From Kibdelosporangium aridum (lineage in GTDB: Bacteria; Actinomycetota; Actinomycetes; Mycobacteriales; Pseudonocardiaceae): a stretch of 64,000 bases of DNA. The position numbers were made by a program, and so were the translations under genes. The notes under the pieces were generated by a model. That model worked only from the letters and a program-made list of their open reading frames with translations. It had not been told where the DNA came from and made no database searches. Of the stretch, positions 25,908-34,608 are shown piece by piece. Where the stretch lies: NCBI RefSeq assembly GCF_900176515.1, contig NZ_FWXV01000002.1, positions 1,426,001 to 1,490,000 on the forward strand. The letters are read 5' to 3'. Position 1 is the stretch's first letter; every line of letters begins with the position of its first letter.

Positions 25908-27647
25908 TTGATCACAGAAACGGCCGTCCCTCGGCTCGCTGCGCCGCAAAGACCTGCGCGGCAAGGCGTGTCGCGGGCCACTCGGTGGCGAGAACCCGCC
26001 TTGGTCGGGATCACCGGGCTGCTCGTGACGCTGGGTTTCTACTGGCGGATCGTGATCGACCTGCGGTCCACTGTGCTGTTCGACCTCGGCGACCCGTTGC
26101 TGCAGGCGTGGGAACTGGCCTGGCAGCGGCACTTCCTGTTCAACGGCGGGGATTTCTGGACCGGCAACATCTTCGGCGGCACGGAGAACAACTTCGCGTT
26201 CACCGACTCACTGCTGGGCTATCTGCCGTTCAGCCTGATCGGCGGCAGCGGTCCGGCGGACGCGATCCTGCGCTACAACCTGGCCTTCATCTTCGCGGCC
26301 ACATTGGCGTTCGTCGGCGGATACATGCTGGTACGCCAACTCGGCGGCACCTGGCACGCGGCGGCGCTCGGTGCGGTGGTCTTCGCGTGGGCGCCATGGC
26401 GGCTGGCCCACGTCCACCACCTCAACCTCCTTTCGACAGGCGGAATCGCGCTGGCGTTGTTCGCGCTGGCGCGCGGCCACGGTTTCTCGCTGCGGCACGG
26501 CTTCCGGCCGGAACTGGCCAGGCCTGGCTGGGCCGTGGCCGGATGGCTGATCGCGGCGTGGCAGGTCACCATCGGCTTCGCCACCGGGCTGCCGTTCATC
26601 TACGTCCTCGGCGTGATCGGCGTAGCGCTTCTCGTGGTGATGCTGCGCAAGCGCAAGCAGATCAGCCGACGCCTCTGGATCGCTGACGGCGTTGGCGCCG
26701 CGGCGTTCCTGACGGTCACGCTGCTGATGACGTTGCCGTACTTGCGTGTCGTCGAGCTGTACCAGTTCAAGCGGACGTTGGGCGAGCTGCAGACGTATTC
26801 CCCGCCACCGCAAGGACTCATCACCACATCGCACTTCTCGTGGCTGTGGAGCGACACCGGGTTCACCGCGTGGACGTGGGACATGGAACCGGCGCCGTGG
26901 GAGAAGTGGATCTTCCCCGGGCTGGTGCTGCTCGTGTTCGCGGCGATCGGACTTGCATCCAGTGCATGGCCGCGCAAGGTCCGGCTGGTTCTCGCCAGCG
27001 GTGTGGTGGTCAGTGCGATCCTCGCGCTGGGCACGAGCTTCTTCCACGGCACCTTCACCTACCTGCTGCTGTGGAAGTTCCTGCCGGGCTGGGACGCCTT
27101 GCGGACACCGGGCCGGTTGATCCTCTGGACGACGCTGTTCCTGTTGCTGCTCGCGGCCGGTGCGGTGACCAAGATGGCGCAGTCGTTGGCACGTAAGCAC
27201 AAGCAGCGCTTCGTCGCGCTGATCATGATCTTGCCCGCCGTCGGCGCGTTGGCCGAGGCCGTGCCGGTCTTCCCCTACGCGCATCCGCCTGCCATGCCCG
27301 AGGGCCTGCAGCAGGAGTTCGAGGGCCCTGGGCCGATCGTCGTCCTGCCGATGGACCTGACTGGCGACTCGATCCCGATGCTGTGGTCCACCAAGGACTT
27401 CCCGATCCTGGCCAACGGCAACACCGGCAACTACCCGAAGAACTGGACCGAGCTGACCGCGGCGACCAAGGCCTTCCCGAGCAGCCGCAGCGTCGAAGCG
27501 CTGGAGAAGCACAACGTCCGCAAGGTCATCGTGGTCAAGTCGCTGGTGCAGAAGACGCCGTACGCCCGGTCGCTGATCCGGCCGGTCGACGGACTGCCGC
27601 TGACCAAGACCGAGACGCGCGACATCGTGGTCTTCACGCTGCGTTGA
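25908..27647 (+). CDS. Polytopic membrane protein, GT-C glycosyltransferase-like
   Basis: 579 aa with about ten hydrophobic segments. The first external loop has an acidic FDLGDPLLQAWELAW stretch, as in GT-C enzymes that use polyprenyl-phosphate sugars, where an Asp in loop 1 is catalytic. The C-terminal 120 aa are soluble (GPIVVLPMDLTGDSIPML) and resemble the extracytoplasmic end of YfhO-like proteins. TTG 25908 was chosen because AGGGGG stands 5-6 nt upstream and the next residues are a plausible cytoplasmic tail. Probably glycosylates a surface polymer or protein. Confidence 0.7.
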   Translation: MITETAVPRLAAPQRPARQGVSRATRWREPALVGITGLLVTLGFYWRIVIDLRSTVLFDLGDPLLQAWELAWQRHFLFNGGDFWTGNIFGGTENNFAFTDSLLGYLPFSLIGGSGPADAILRYNLAFIFAATLAFVGGYMLVRQLGGTWHAAALGAVVFAWAPWRLAHVHHLNLLSTGGIALALFALARGHGFSLRHGFRPELARPGWAVAGWLIAAWQVTIGFATGLPFIYVLGVIGVALLVVMLRKRKQISRRLWIADGVGAAAFLTVTLLMTLPYLRVVELYQFKRTLGELQTYSPPPQGLITTSHFSWLWSDTGFTAWTWDMEPAPWEKWIFPGLVLLVFAAIGLASSAWPRKVRLVLASGVVVSAILALGTSFFHGTFTYLLLWKFLPGWDALRTPGRLILWTTLFLLLLAAGAVTKMAQSLARKHKQRFVALIMILPAVGALAEAVPVFPYAHPPAMPEGLQQEFEGPGPIVVLPMDLTGDSIPMLWSTKDFPILANGNTGNYPKNWTELTAATKAFPSSRSVEALEKHNVRKVIVVKSLVQKTPYARSLIRPVDGLPLTKTETRDIVVFTLR

Positions 27648-27748
27648 TTGCCTGTGGGCAGCTGATTTCTAACGACAGCATCTCGAATGCGGGGTGCTGA
27701 GTAGATGTACTCAAGACAGCACGGCCCTACTCGGCGGACCCTTCGGCT

Positions 27749-28018
27749 ATGCCAAGGAACACACCAGCATTCTTCGCGCAGGCCGTCGCTTCGTTCGCCA
27801 TCGCGCTCGTCGCGGTGACCGTCGGGATCCTCATGCTGCCAGTCGATCCCTGGGTTCGCGGGTTTCTGAGTTTAGGCCTGCTCTACACCGTCACGTCGGC
27901 GTTCACCCTGGCCAAGTGCATCAGGGACAAGCAGGAGGACAGCTCGGTGAGCAAACGGGTCGACCAGGCCAGACTCGACAAGCTGATCACCGAGCACGAC
28001 CCGTTCAAGACGACCTAG
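27749..28018 (+). CDS. yiaA: YiaA/YiaB two-helix membrane protein
   Basis: 89 aa. Two hydrophobic helices (about residues 9-30 and 36-56) separated by a short PVDPWVRGF loop, with the family pattern TVTSAFTLAKCIRDKQE after helix 2. Matches the YiaA/B two-helix domain, whose function is unknown. The polar C-terminus has LDKLITEHDPFKTT. Its stop overlaps that of the convergent Ser/Thr-rich gene at CTAG, 28015-28018. Confidence 0.85.
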   Translation: MPRNTPAFFAQAVASFAIALVAVTVGILMLPVDPWVRGFLSLGLLYTVTSAFTLAKCIRDKQEDSSVSKRVDQARLDKLITEHDPFKTT

Positions 28019-28416
28019 CAGATCAGCGTCGTGCACCGGGTCGTCGTCGTGGTCGGCGGCTTCGGTGGCGTGGTGGTCGTCGTGGTGGTGGTCTTCGTCA
28101 CTTCTTTGGTCGTGGTGACGGTCTTCGGCGGCGTCGTGGTGGTCTTCGAACTCGACTCGGATGCGGACGATGAGCCGGACGACGAGGAAGAGGAACTCGA
28201 TTCGGAGCTCACGGAGGTCTCTTCGGAAACCTGTGTCGCGCTCGCAGTGGGCGGCGCGGACGAGGTCGTCCCGTTCGTGGCCACGTGTTCCAGCCGCACA
28301 GGCACTGGTTTGTCTGTGCGGCCACTCGTGACACCGACGGCGAACAAGGCCGCGGCGGCAGCTCCTAGGAACGCCCCCACGGCCATCCGTAACGGCGCGC
28401 CTCTTCTATCGAGCAC
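28015..28416 (-). CDS. Ser/Thr-rich exported or membrane-anchored protein
   Basis: 133 aa. An N-terminal hydrophobic segment (about residues 11-28, AVGAFLGAAAAALFAVGV) is followed by a low-complexity region: Ser runs (about 70-90) then Thr/Pro/Lys runs (about 92-126), ending with a Cys-containing CTTLIC. This is typical of cell-wall-spanning or O-mannosylated stalks. The GTG 28416 start has no clear ribosome-binding site; ATG 28386 is an alternative. Function unknown. Nearby GT-C-like protein could mannosylate such a stalk, which is speculation. Confidence 0.65.
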   Translation of the reverse strand: MLDRRGAPLRMAVGAFLGAAAAALFAVGVTSGRTDKPVPVRLEHVATNGTTSSAPPTASATQVSEETSVSSESSSSSSSSGSSSASESSSKTTTTPPKTVTTTKEVTKTTTTTTTTPPKPPTTTTTRCTTLIC

Positions 28417-28510
28417 GCGTTACACCTATCGGGTTAACCCGATCGGGTCAAGCGAAGTGGACTAATTGACCAAGACCGGACGCGCCGGCTGCCCGGCCCG
28501 GATACGACAA

Positions 28511-28538
28511 ACGGCCTGGTCCTGGGGACTCAGGCCGT
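28511..28538 (-). terminator. Terminator hairpin downstream of tRNA-Gly
   Basis: ACGGCCTG (28511-28518) and CAGGCCGT (28531-28538) pair over 8 bp around a 12-nt loop. Read on the minus strand, the hairpin follows the tRNA by 22 nt and is followed by TTTGTCG, consistent with an intrinsic terminator. Confidence 0.65.
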
Positions 28539-28560
28539 AATCGGGATGTTTTGTACGTTG

Positions 28561-28633
28561 AGCGGATGACGGGACTCGAACCCGCGACCCTCACCTTGGC
28601 AAGGTGATGCGCTACCAGCTGCGCTACATCCGC
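28561..28633 (-). tRNA. tRNA-Gly (anticodon GCC)
   Basis: 73 nt. Acceptor arms GCGGATG and CATCCGC pair fully, the D-arm contains GCGCAGCTGGTAGCGC, the anticodon loop is TTGCCAA, and the T-arm is CGGGTTCGAGTCCCG. The discriminator is T. CCA is not encoded, as is common in actinomycetes. A terminator hairpin lies just downstream. Confidence 0.97.
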
Positions 28634-28895
28634 TTGGCTCTCTGAGGAGCTGACGACAGCTTACCTGATGCGCTCCACGCGATTTTCGGAGGGATGACCT
28701 CCCCCGTGCGGGTGTAGTTCATTCGCAGCACACATGAGCGATTCAGTGCGCCGATCGGCCCAGCTGATCAGGTTATCTGGCTCACATCCATGGTCGGATG
28801 TCACCAAGAGTCTTCACACTACCCACACTCGGCGACGCCCGGATGTGGCATGTTGTTCAACGTTCGCGTGTATCCGGAGGGAGGTACCTAGCCGG

Positions 28896-30353
28896 ATGAC
28901 CGCAACGGGCAACCCTGCCCTCGATGCTGGCGAGGAATCGTTCCACGATCGCGATTTGCTCGCCGCTCTGCGCGCCGGGGAAGACGCCGCCTTCGGCGAG
29001 CTGTTCTCCCGGCATGCGGATGCCGTGAGGCGGTTGGCGCGGAGTCTCGCGGCCGATCGCGCGGACGCCGAGGACCTCACTGCGGAAGCGTTCTTCCGGG
29101 TGCTGCAAGCGATTCGTCGCGGCGCGGGCCCTGTCGACAACGTCCGTTCCTACCTGCTGATCGTCACCCGGCGAGTGGCGTGGGAGTGGAGCGAGCGGCG
29201 CCGGGACGTGCCGGTGTCCGACGAGGTGCTGTCGCACCGTGCGGGTGAGAACCCGGACACGTCCGGCCAGGCGCACGAACGCAACCTGATCACGCGGGCG
29301 TTCACCAGCCTGCCCGAGCGCTGGCGCAGCGTGCTGTGGAAGGTCGAGGTCGAAGGCGAGCGGCCGGCGGTGGTCGCGGACAACTTCGGCCTGAGCCCCA
29401 ACGCCACCGCCGCGCTCGCCCGCCGGGCCCGCCGTGGCCTGCGTGCCGCGTACCTCCAGGCGCATCTGTCCACACACCACGGATCGACCGGCTGCCGGTC
29501 GGTACTGGAGAAGCTCGGCGCCTACACCGCCGGGACGATCAAGGGCGCCGAGCGGCGCCGCGTGCGTGCCCATTTGGTCAGCTGTTCGTCGTGTCAGTCG
29601 ACACACGACGAGCTGCAGGACGTCTGCGCGGGCCTGCGGTCCTACGCGGGCATGATGGCCGCCCCGATAGCGCTCGGCGGGCTGGTGGCGCACAAGACCG
29701 GGTTCTGGGCCACGCTCAAGGGCCTCGTCGCGTCCACGGGCGCCAAGCTGACCTTGGCGGGCTCGTCGGTCCTTGCGGCCGGTGTGCTCGGCATGAACGT
29801 GGTTCCTGGCGCGGACAGCACGATCCTCGCCGCGCTGGACTTCACCGGGCAGGGGCCGTCCGAGCTGGTGATCACCGAGTCCCCGTTGCCGGAGATGGGT
29901 GTGGCGACCGGGGCGCTGTCGTCCTCGCTCGGGTCGACGCAAGGACGTGGCCAGTCACCCGCGGCGGCGGATCGGCTGCCGGACTCCAGGCGTACGCAAG
30001 CAGTCCCGATCGGGAACCAACAGCAACAGCAGGCCCCCGAGACTGTCGTCCACCACGAGACCGAGATGGTGTTGCGCCCGGACGGTTCGACCGGTGAACC
30101 GCGGGACATCGGCAGCGAGTCGGAGACCGGGGGCTCCAGCGTGATGATCGGCCCGCCGGAGACCTGCCCGCCACCGCCACCGGAGACCACGGACAAGACG
30201 ATCGCCTCCGAGACGGAGACGACGACCAAGCCGACTTCGCAGACCACCAAACCGAGTACGAGCAGCACGAAGCCGACCGTGCAGACCACGTCGCCACCCA
30301 GTGACTCGCCGGAACCGGCGACGCTGGAGACCACTGACAAGCCGACGCGCTGA
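28896..30353 (+). CDS. ECF sigma factor fused to zinc-finger and membrane C-terminal extension (ECF53-like)
   Basis: 485 aa. Residues 20-95 are sigma region 2 (AFGELFSRHADAVRRLARS), 130-185 region 4 with the HTH VVADNFGLSPNATAALARR. Then comes an anti-sigma-like zinc-binding motif (His226, Cys230, Cys233 in HLVSCSSC), a hydrophobic helix near 283-302, and 170 aa rich in Pro, Thr and Ser. So sigma, anti-sigma-like and external sensor-like parts are in one chain, as described for ECF53-type factors. ATG 28896 follows GGAGGGAGG. Presumably released by proteolysis; that is inference. Confidence 0.85.
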   Translation: MTATGNPALDAGEESFHDRDLLAALRAGEDAAFGELFSRHADAVRRLARSLAADRADAEDLTAEAFFRVLQAIRRGAGPVDNVRSYLLIVTRRVAWEWSERRRDVPVSDEVLSHRAGENPDTSGQAHERNLITRAFTSLPERWRSVLWKVEVEGERPAVVADNFGLSPNATAALARRARRGLRAAYLQAHLSTHHGSTGCRSVLEKLGAYTAGTIKGAERRRVRAHLVSCSSCQSTHDELQDVCAGLRSYAGMMAAPIALGGLVAHKTGFWATLKGLVASTGAKLTLAGSSVLAAGVLGMNVVPGADSTILAALDFTGQGPSELVITESPLPEMGVATGALSSSLGSTQGRGQSPAAADRLPDSRRTQAVPIGNQQQQQAPETVVHHETEMVLRPDGSTGEPRDIGSESETGGSSVMIGPPETCPPPPPETTDKTIASETETTTKPTSQTTKPSTSSTKPTVQTTSPPSDSPEPATLETTDKPTR

Positions 30354-30470
30354 GTGACGATCGACTTTCACCCGCTGGGCCTAGTCGCGACACGGTACCG
30401 TTGAACCCGTGCGCGACCGCAGAATGTGGATCGGCGCCTATACAGACGTGTCGAGCAGGAGGCGACGAGC

Positions 30471-30911
30471 ATGACGCGCCTGGTACGTGGTGCAGATGGC
30501 CGCATGTGGACCGTGCGTGGCGAGCTGGAGTGGGGTCGTAGGCCCGCGACGGCCGAAGACTTCGAGCACGACGTCAGCGGTGGGCACGGCCCCGGCATCG
30601 TGATGATGTTCCTCGTGATCATCCTCGGCCTGGTCTGGGTGTTCCGGATGCCGGAGGACGTCGTCGTGCCCGCGTGGGTCGTGCTGGCGCTGCTGATGAT
30701 CTTCCTGTTCTTCCCGGCCCGCTGGGCGCTGCGCCGCCCGTGGAAGCTGGTCGCCGAAACCGGCGACGGCACGCCGGAGGCGCCTGTCGAGAAGTGGGTC
30801 GGCACCGTGCGCGGGATGTTCACGGTCCGCTCCGAGGTCGCCAAGGTGGCCAGGGACATCCAGCGCGACACGATGCCCAGCTTCGACGGCCCATTGCATC
30901 CGGTGGAGTGA
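30471..30911 (+). CDS. Small membrane protein of unknown function, actinobacterial type
   Basis: 146 aa. Two adjacent hydrophobic helices (about residues 42-60 and 66-83, IVMMFLVIILGLVWVF and VVLALLMIFLFF) between polar ends. N-terminal VRGADGRMWTVRGELEW and C-terminal DTMPSFDGPLHPVE are soluble. ATG 30471 follows AGGAGG by 8 nt; the frame extends 15 codons upstream without this signal. I do not recognise a named family. Followed closely by an Fpg/Nei glycosylase gene. Confidence 0.8.
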   Translation: MTRLVRGADGRMWTVRGELEWGRRPATAEDFEHDVSGGHGPGIVMMFLVIILGLVWVFRMPEDVVVPAWVVLALLMIFLFFPARWALRRPWKLVAETGDGTPEAPVEKWVGTVRGMFTVRSEVAKVARDIQRDTMPSFDGPLHPVE

Positions 30912-30942
30912 CACAGCCGCGCCGCCGGGTGAGACTGTCGGT

Positions 30943-31806
30943 GTGCCAGAACTACCTGAGGTCGAGGCGCTCGCACATCACCTGCGTGAGTTCGCGGTAG
31001 GCCGCACCGTCCACCGGGTCGACGTGGCCTCATTGCAGGTCCTCAAGACGGCGACCCCGCCATGGACCGAGCTGCACGGCCGTACCGTCACCGGCGCGGG
31101 CCGCTATGGCAAGTACCTCGACATGGACTGCGACGGACTGCATCTCGTCGTCCACCTAGCCCGCGCAGGCTGGCTGCGCTGGGCGGACACCCTGAGCGCG
31201 GCCCCACCCAAACCAGGCAAGGGCCCGCTGGCCCTCCGCGTGCACCTCGGCCCACCCGGTGAAGGACCAGGCTTCGACCTGACCGAGGCAGGCACGAAAA
31301 AGGGCCTCGCGGTGTGGATCGTGACCGACGTCCAGCAGATCCCACAGATCCAGACACTCGGCCCGGACGCGCTGTCCCTGTCCCTCGACGACCTGACCCA
31401 CTTGCTGTCCGGCCGCACCGAACGCCTCAAGAACGCGATCACCGACCAACGCCTGCTGTCCGGCATCGGCAACGCCTACTCAGACGAGATCCTGCACACC
31501 GCCAAACTGTCGCCCTATGCGACCGCAGGCAAGCTGTCCGAAGGCTCACTGGCCCGCCTGCACGAGGCCATGCAGTCGGTCCTGAAGGACGCGGTGGACC
31601 GCTCCGTCGGCCAGTCCGCAGCCCGCCTCAAGGGCGAGAAACGCTCCGGCCTACGCGTGCACGCCCGCACCGGCCTGCCGTGCCCGGTCTGCGGCGACAC
31701 GATCCGCGAGGTCTCGTTCGCCGACAAGTCCTTCCAGTACTGCCCAACCTGCCAGACCAACGGCAAACCACTGGCCGACCGCCGGATGTCCAAACTCCTC
31801 AAGTGA
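30943..31806 (+). CDS. Fpg/Nei family DNA glycosylase
   Basis: Base-excision repair enzyme, 287 aa, removing oxidised bases and nicking the abasic site. The N-terminal Pro2-Glu3 catalytic pair is in MPELPEVEAL (start GTG 30943), followed by the conserved Lys in GRYGKYLDM. The helix-two-turn-helix has LLSGIGNAYSDEILHTAKLSP, and the zinc finger is CPVC-x16-CPTC near 246-269. Closer to the actinobacterial Nei/Fpg-like branch than to canonical MutM, so lesion preference is uncertain. Confidence 0.93.
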   Translation: MPELPEVEALAHHLREFAVGRTVHRVDVASLQVLKTATPPWTELHGRTVTGAGRYGKYLDMDCDGLHLVVHLARAGWLRWADTLSAAPPKPGKGPLALRVHLGPPGEGPGFDLTEAGTKKGLAVWIVTDVQQIPQIQTLGPDALSLSLDDLTHLLSGRTERLKNAITDQRLLSGIGNAYSDEILHTAKLSPYATAGKLSEGSLARLHEAMQSVLKDAVDRSVGQSAARLKGEKRSGLRVHARTGLPCPVCGDTIREVSFADKSFQYCPTCQTNGKPLADRRMSKLLK

Positions 31807-31900
31807 TCTTCACCCGTTCAGTCCAGTGCTAGATAACGACACAACTGGCTGTAATGACGCCTGGCAGGAGCGGCTGCTCCCCGCTGAACAGTCACTTTGA

Positions 31901-31936
31901 CATGCCAAAACCCTATTTTTACGGGTTCTCGGCATG
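31901..31936. promoter_or_regulatory. Two-part hairpin between fpg-like gene and the 573-aa cassette region
   Basis: Nested complementary blocks: CATGCC (31901-31906) with GGCATG (31931-31936), and AACCC (31909-31913) with GGGTT (31923-31927). The T-rich loop includes TATTTTTA. It could be a terminator for the glycosylase gene or a leader structure for the following genes. Confidence 0.4.
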
Positions 31937-32014
31937 AACTGACCGTGAGTACCGTGACATTGGAAACTATTGCCGGTAACACGTCTGGCACTTCACCCGA
32001 CCGTAGATACAGAA

Positions 32015-33691
32015 ATGACCAGGCGGCCGGAGGAGATGAGTCCATTGCGCGGAGCAGGCAGACCTCGATTCCCATACGCCGTCTTGTTGGTGTCCTGTGT
32101 TGCCACAATGGTTGTTCTTGCAGCTGTCTCGAATGTACACGGCTGGAGCTGGCCTGTTGCTGGTGCCTTTATGGCCTCGGCTGGGGCGACACCCGTGCTC
32201 CTTCTCATTCATTTTCATCGAGCATTCATAGTCGCGGTCAAATCGCGTCACCCCGCCATTGACGACGGCTACGGCCCGCTGCCGGGCGATCTTCTGCGCA
32301 GCGCCGGTCGCACGGCGAGTTGTCGGACACCTACTCAAGTGTTCATATTTCGGGAATCCATTGCGAAACCGACGAGGTTCTGTGCACGACTGGTGGAGGA
32401 GATTCGGCCGATCAAGCGAGCTCTTCGCGAAAATGTGGAGCGGACGATCGCAATACCGGTGGCAGTCGAGAGCGAGGAAAAGAGCTTCTTCGTTCCGGTC
32501 ATGATCGTGCGGAAGGGAGAGCTGCAGGACGACCTCAAGGTCACGCTCGGCAACGGCGCTCCCGCGCACCTGCTGAACTATTCTGAGTACCTCATTCTTG
32601 TGGCTCACGCGCTGCACTTTTCGTTCATCTCCGCAGTGATCGACGAATCGGTGGCGCCACTCGTGCAAGCGATCGAAGAGGATGCGGTCGAGCTGATCGC
32701 GCAACGAGGGAAGGAACTCAAGGATCCGCAGGACTGTCTCGACCGGATCAAAGCACTCGCCGAGCACGCTGACGAACCGCGTCACCTGTGGGCTGTCGCC
32801 GAGTTGGTCAAAGCACTCGCGCGCCATTACCCGATCGTGGCCGTGGTGCCGCGACCCGAAAATTCGCAGACGCGGGCGATCATCAAGTACGAGCGGCTGG
32901 TCATTCCGCAGCTGAAGGCTGTCCCGTATGGGCAGAACAAGCTGAGATACTTGCGCGACCAGGTCGGTCGTGCGGTCGGTACCAAGCCGATCGAACTCGA
33001 TCTGACGCTGAACAACGCATCCTTTGCGCAGAGCTACCACATCCTCGTGTTCGGTCCTGAGGGAACCTACCTGGGATTTCAAGATGTTCCAGAGGTGCGA
33101 GAAACCATCGGCGAGAGCGCATACTTCAGATTCAGAAGACGACTGGGTCAGGCTTATGCGCATGGTTACTTCCGTTCGGTCCCGCCCGACGCGGGTGCGA
33201 ACTTGCGGCTGACTGCCCGTTTCTTCGAGATACCGCCAGGCACCATTGCAAAAGCCAGCGTTGCCGCGTTCGCCAACCTGTTGCTCATGTTTTCGGCGGC
33301 CGTACTTCTTGGTGCCGACCAGGTCGCTGTCGCCAATGCGTTTCCCGTCCTGGTCTTGACGATCCCAGCGGCGATTTCCGCGTGGATCGGTCTTGATTCG
33401 GCTGGCCAGCAACTGCTGGACGGAACGCTGAGCTCTCGATTGTCATCGATGTTCACCGTCGGTGCCTCGCTCGCGTCGAGCGTCTTGTATATGGCACAGG
33501 TATCGGGGATGTGGCAGTTCCGGCAGGACGCGGTCAACTTGTTCGGTGTCCGGGACACCGCGTGGCAGATCTTGGTGTTCGGTTCGTTCATGAACTGCCT
33601 GTGGACCACGTATCTGTGGATCGGCAGGTCGGTGAGCTACTACGTCCTCGCCGACCGGCAGGTGGAGACCCCGCAGGCGGTGTCCAATTGA
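32015..33691 (+). CDS. Uncharacterised membrane protein with N- and C-terminal membrane domains
   Basis: 558 aa, family not recognised. Two hydrophobic helices near residues 20-60, a soluble region of about 340 aa (70-410), then about four helices near 415-540. The soluble part has alpha/beta character with TIAIPVAVESEEKSFFVPVM and DLTLNNASFAQSYHILVFG; I see no catalytic motif. Codon use is less GC3-biased than its neighbours, which hints at acquisition. Start choice between ATG 32015 and ATG 32036 is unclear; neither has an ideal ribosome-binding site. A small gene follows 41 nt later. Confidence 0.75.
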   Translation: MTRRPEEMSPLRGAGRPRFPYAVLLVSCVATMVVLAAVSNVHGWSWPVAGAFMASAGATPVLLLIHFHRAFIVAVKSRHPAIDDGYGPLPGDLLRSAGRTASCRTPTQVFIFRESIAKPTRFCARLVEEIRPIKRALRENVERTIAIPVAVESEEKSFFVPVMIVRKGELQDDLKVTLGNGAPAHLLNYSEYLILVAHALHFSFISAVIDESVAPLVQAIEEDAVELIAQRGKELKDPQDCLDRIKALAEHADEPRHLWAVAELVKALARHYPIVAVVPRPENSQTRAIIKYERLVIPQLKAVPYGQNKLRYLRDQVGRAVGTKPIELDLTLNNASFAQSYHILVFGPEGTYLGFQDVPEVRETIGESAYFRFRRRLGQAYAHGYFRSVPPDAGANLRLTARFFEIPPGTIAKASVAAFANLLLMFSAAVLLGADQVAVANAFPVLVLTIPAAISAWIGLDSAGQQLLDGTLSSRLSSMFTVGASLASSVLYMAQVSGMWQFRQDAVNLFGVRDTAWQILVFGSFMNCLWTTYLWIGRSVSYYVLADRQVETPQAVSN

Positions 33692-33732
33692 CGAGCGGTT
33701 GAGTTTACAGAAAATCTAGTGGGGAGTACATT

Positions 33733-34002
33733 ATGGCAGTGATATCTCCGTGGCGCGCCAGAAAACGCGATGCCGGTGCAGCGCGTGAAGGGCATTCTGC
33801 CCATTCCCGCTGGGCGACGCCTTCGTCGGAAGCGGTGGCTGGCGGCCAATTTGTCGACGATGTCGACATGGATCTCGCGGACGACTTGGTGAGCTTCCGG
33901 CACGTGGCCGAAGCTGTGGGTGATGAACCTTCTGACTGGTCAAGTGAAAACGCGATCAAAGACGCGACTCGGCGATATCGCACACTCAGCCAAAACGAAT
34001 AG
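33733..34002 (+). CDS. Small hydrophilic protein of unknown function
   Basis: 89 aa, highly charged, no membrane segment. ATG 33733 is preceded by GGGGAG (33721-33726). The N-terminus is basic (SPWRARKRDAG), the middle acidic (DDVDMDLADDLVSFRHV) and the end mixed (SENAIKDATRRYRTLSQNE). Follows the 558-aa membrane protein by 41 nt in the same AT-richer composition, so probably a two-gene cassette. No family recognised. Confidence 0.65.
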   Translation: MAVISPWRARKRDAGAAREGHSAHSRWATPSSEAVAGGQFVDDVDMDLADDLVSFRHVAEAVGDEPSDWSSENAIKDATRRYRTLSQNE

Positions 34003-34014
34003 AAGGCAAGCCGG

Positions 34015-34608
34015 TCAGGACACGAACAGGACTTCGAGGGTGCGAGGGCCGTGGACGCCTTCGACCCGGTCCAGCTCGATGTCGCTGGTCGCGGACGGCC
34101 CGCTGACGAAAGTCAACGGGCGTGTGGGTTCGAGGCGCGCCAAGGCCTCGGGCACGGTGCCCGCGACCTGGTCCGCGCGCACGACAACGAGGTGGTAGTC
34201 GGGGAGCAAGGTGAGCGCGCGGCGGCCTTGGGCGACGCCGCCGTCAAGCACGATTGTCCCTGTTTCGGCGATTCCGACCGCGCAGCCGGTCAGGACTCCG
34301 TCACACGAGTCCAAGTCCGCGTTGGACAGCGGTTCGTGCAACCAAGTCACCTCGGGCACGAGCCACGACGCGGGCACGTCCGACGGCACCGCGATGCGCT
34401 TGCCCGCCAATGCTGAGCGGATCATTGGCAGGGGGTCTTCGACGCGGTGCACGATCGCCTGGTAGTCGGCCACTCGCTCGGCGAAAAGGTCGGGCACCGA
34501 AGGAAAAGAGCGCGTCCGCTGATACTCGCGGGGGACCTGGACCGCCGGGCGTTGTGAACCCAGTGCGGCCCGGATCCGGCCGAGGACCACGTCCCGGGAG
34601 TCAGCCAC
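34015..34608 (-). CDS. lutC: LutC-type LUD-domain protein (L-lactate utilisation)
   Basis: 197 aa, third member of the LutABC L-lactate oxidation complex. LUD-domain landmarks are GVLTGCAVGIAETGTIVLDGG, RALTLLPDYHLVVV and PLTFVSGPSATSDIELDRVEGVHGP (shown in parts). Starts at GTG 34608, overlapping the lutB stop by 8 nt, so translation is coupled. Cytoplasmic. Last gene of the operon, converging on the 89-aa gene. Confidence 0.93.
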   Translation of the reverse strand: MADSRDVVLGRIRAALGSQRPAVQVPREYQRTRSFPSVPDLFAERVADYQAIVHRVEDPLPMIRSALAGKRIAVPSDVPASWLVPEVTWLHEPLSNADLDSCDGVLTGCAVGIAETGTIVLDGGVAQGRRALTLLPDYHLVVVRADQVAGTVPEALARLEPTRPLTFVSGPSATSDIELDRVEGVHGPRTLEVLFVS

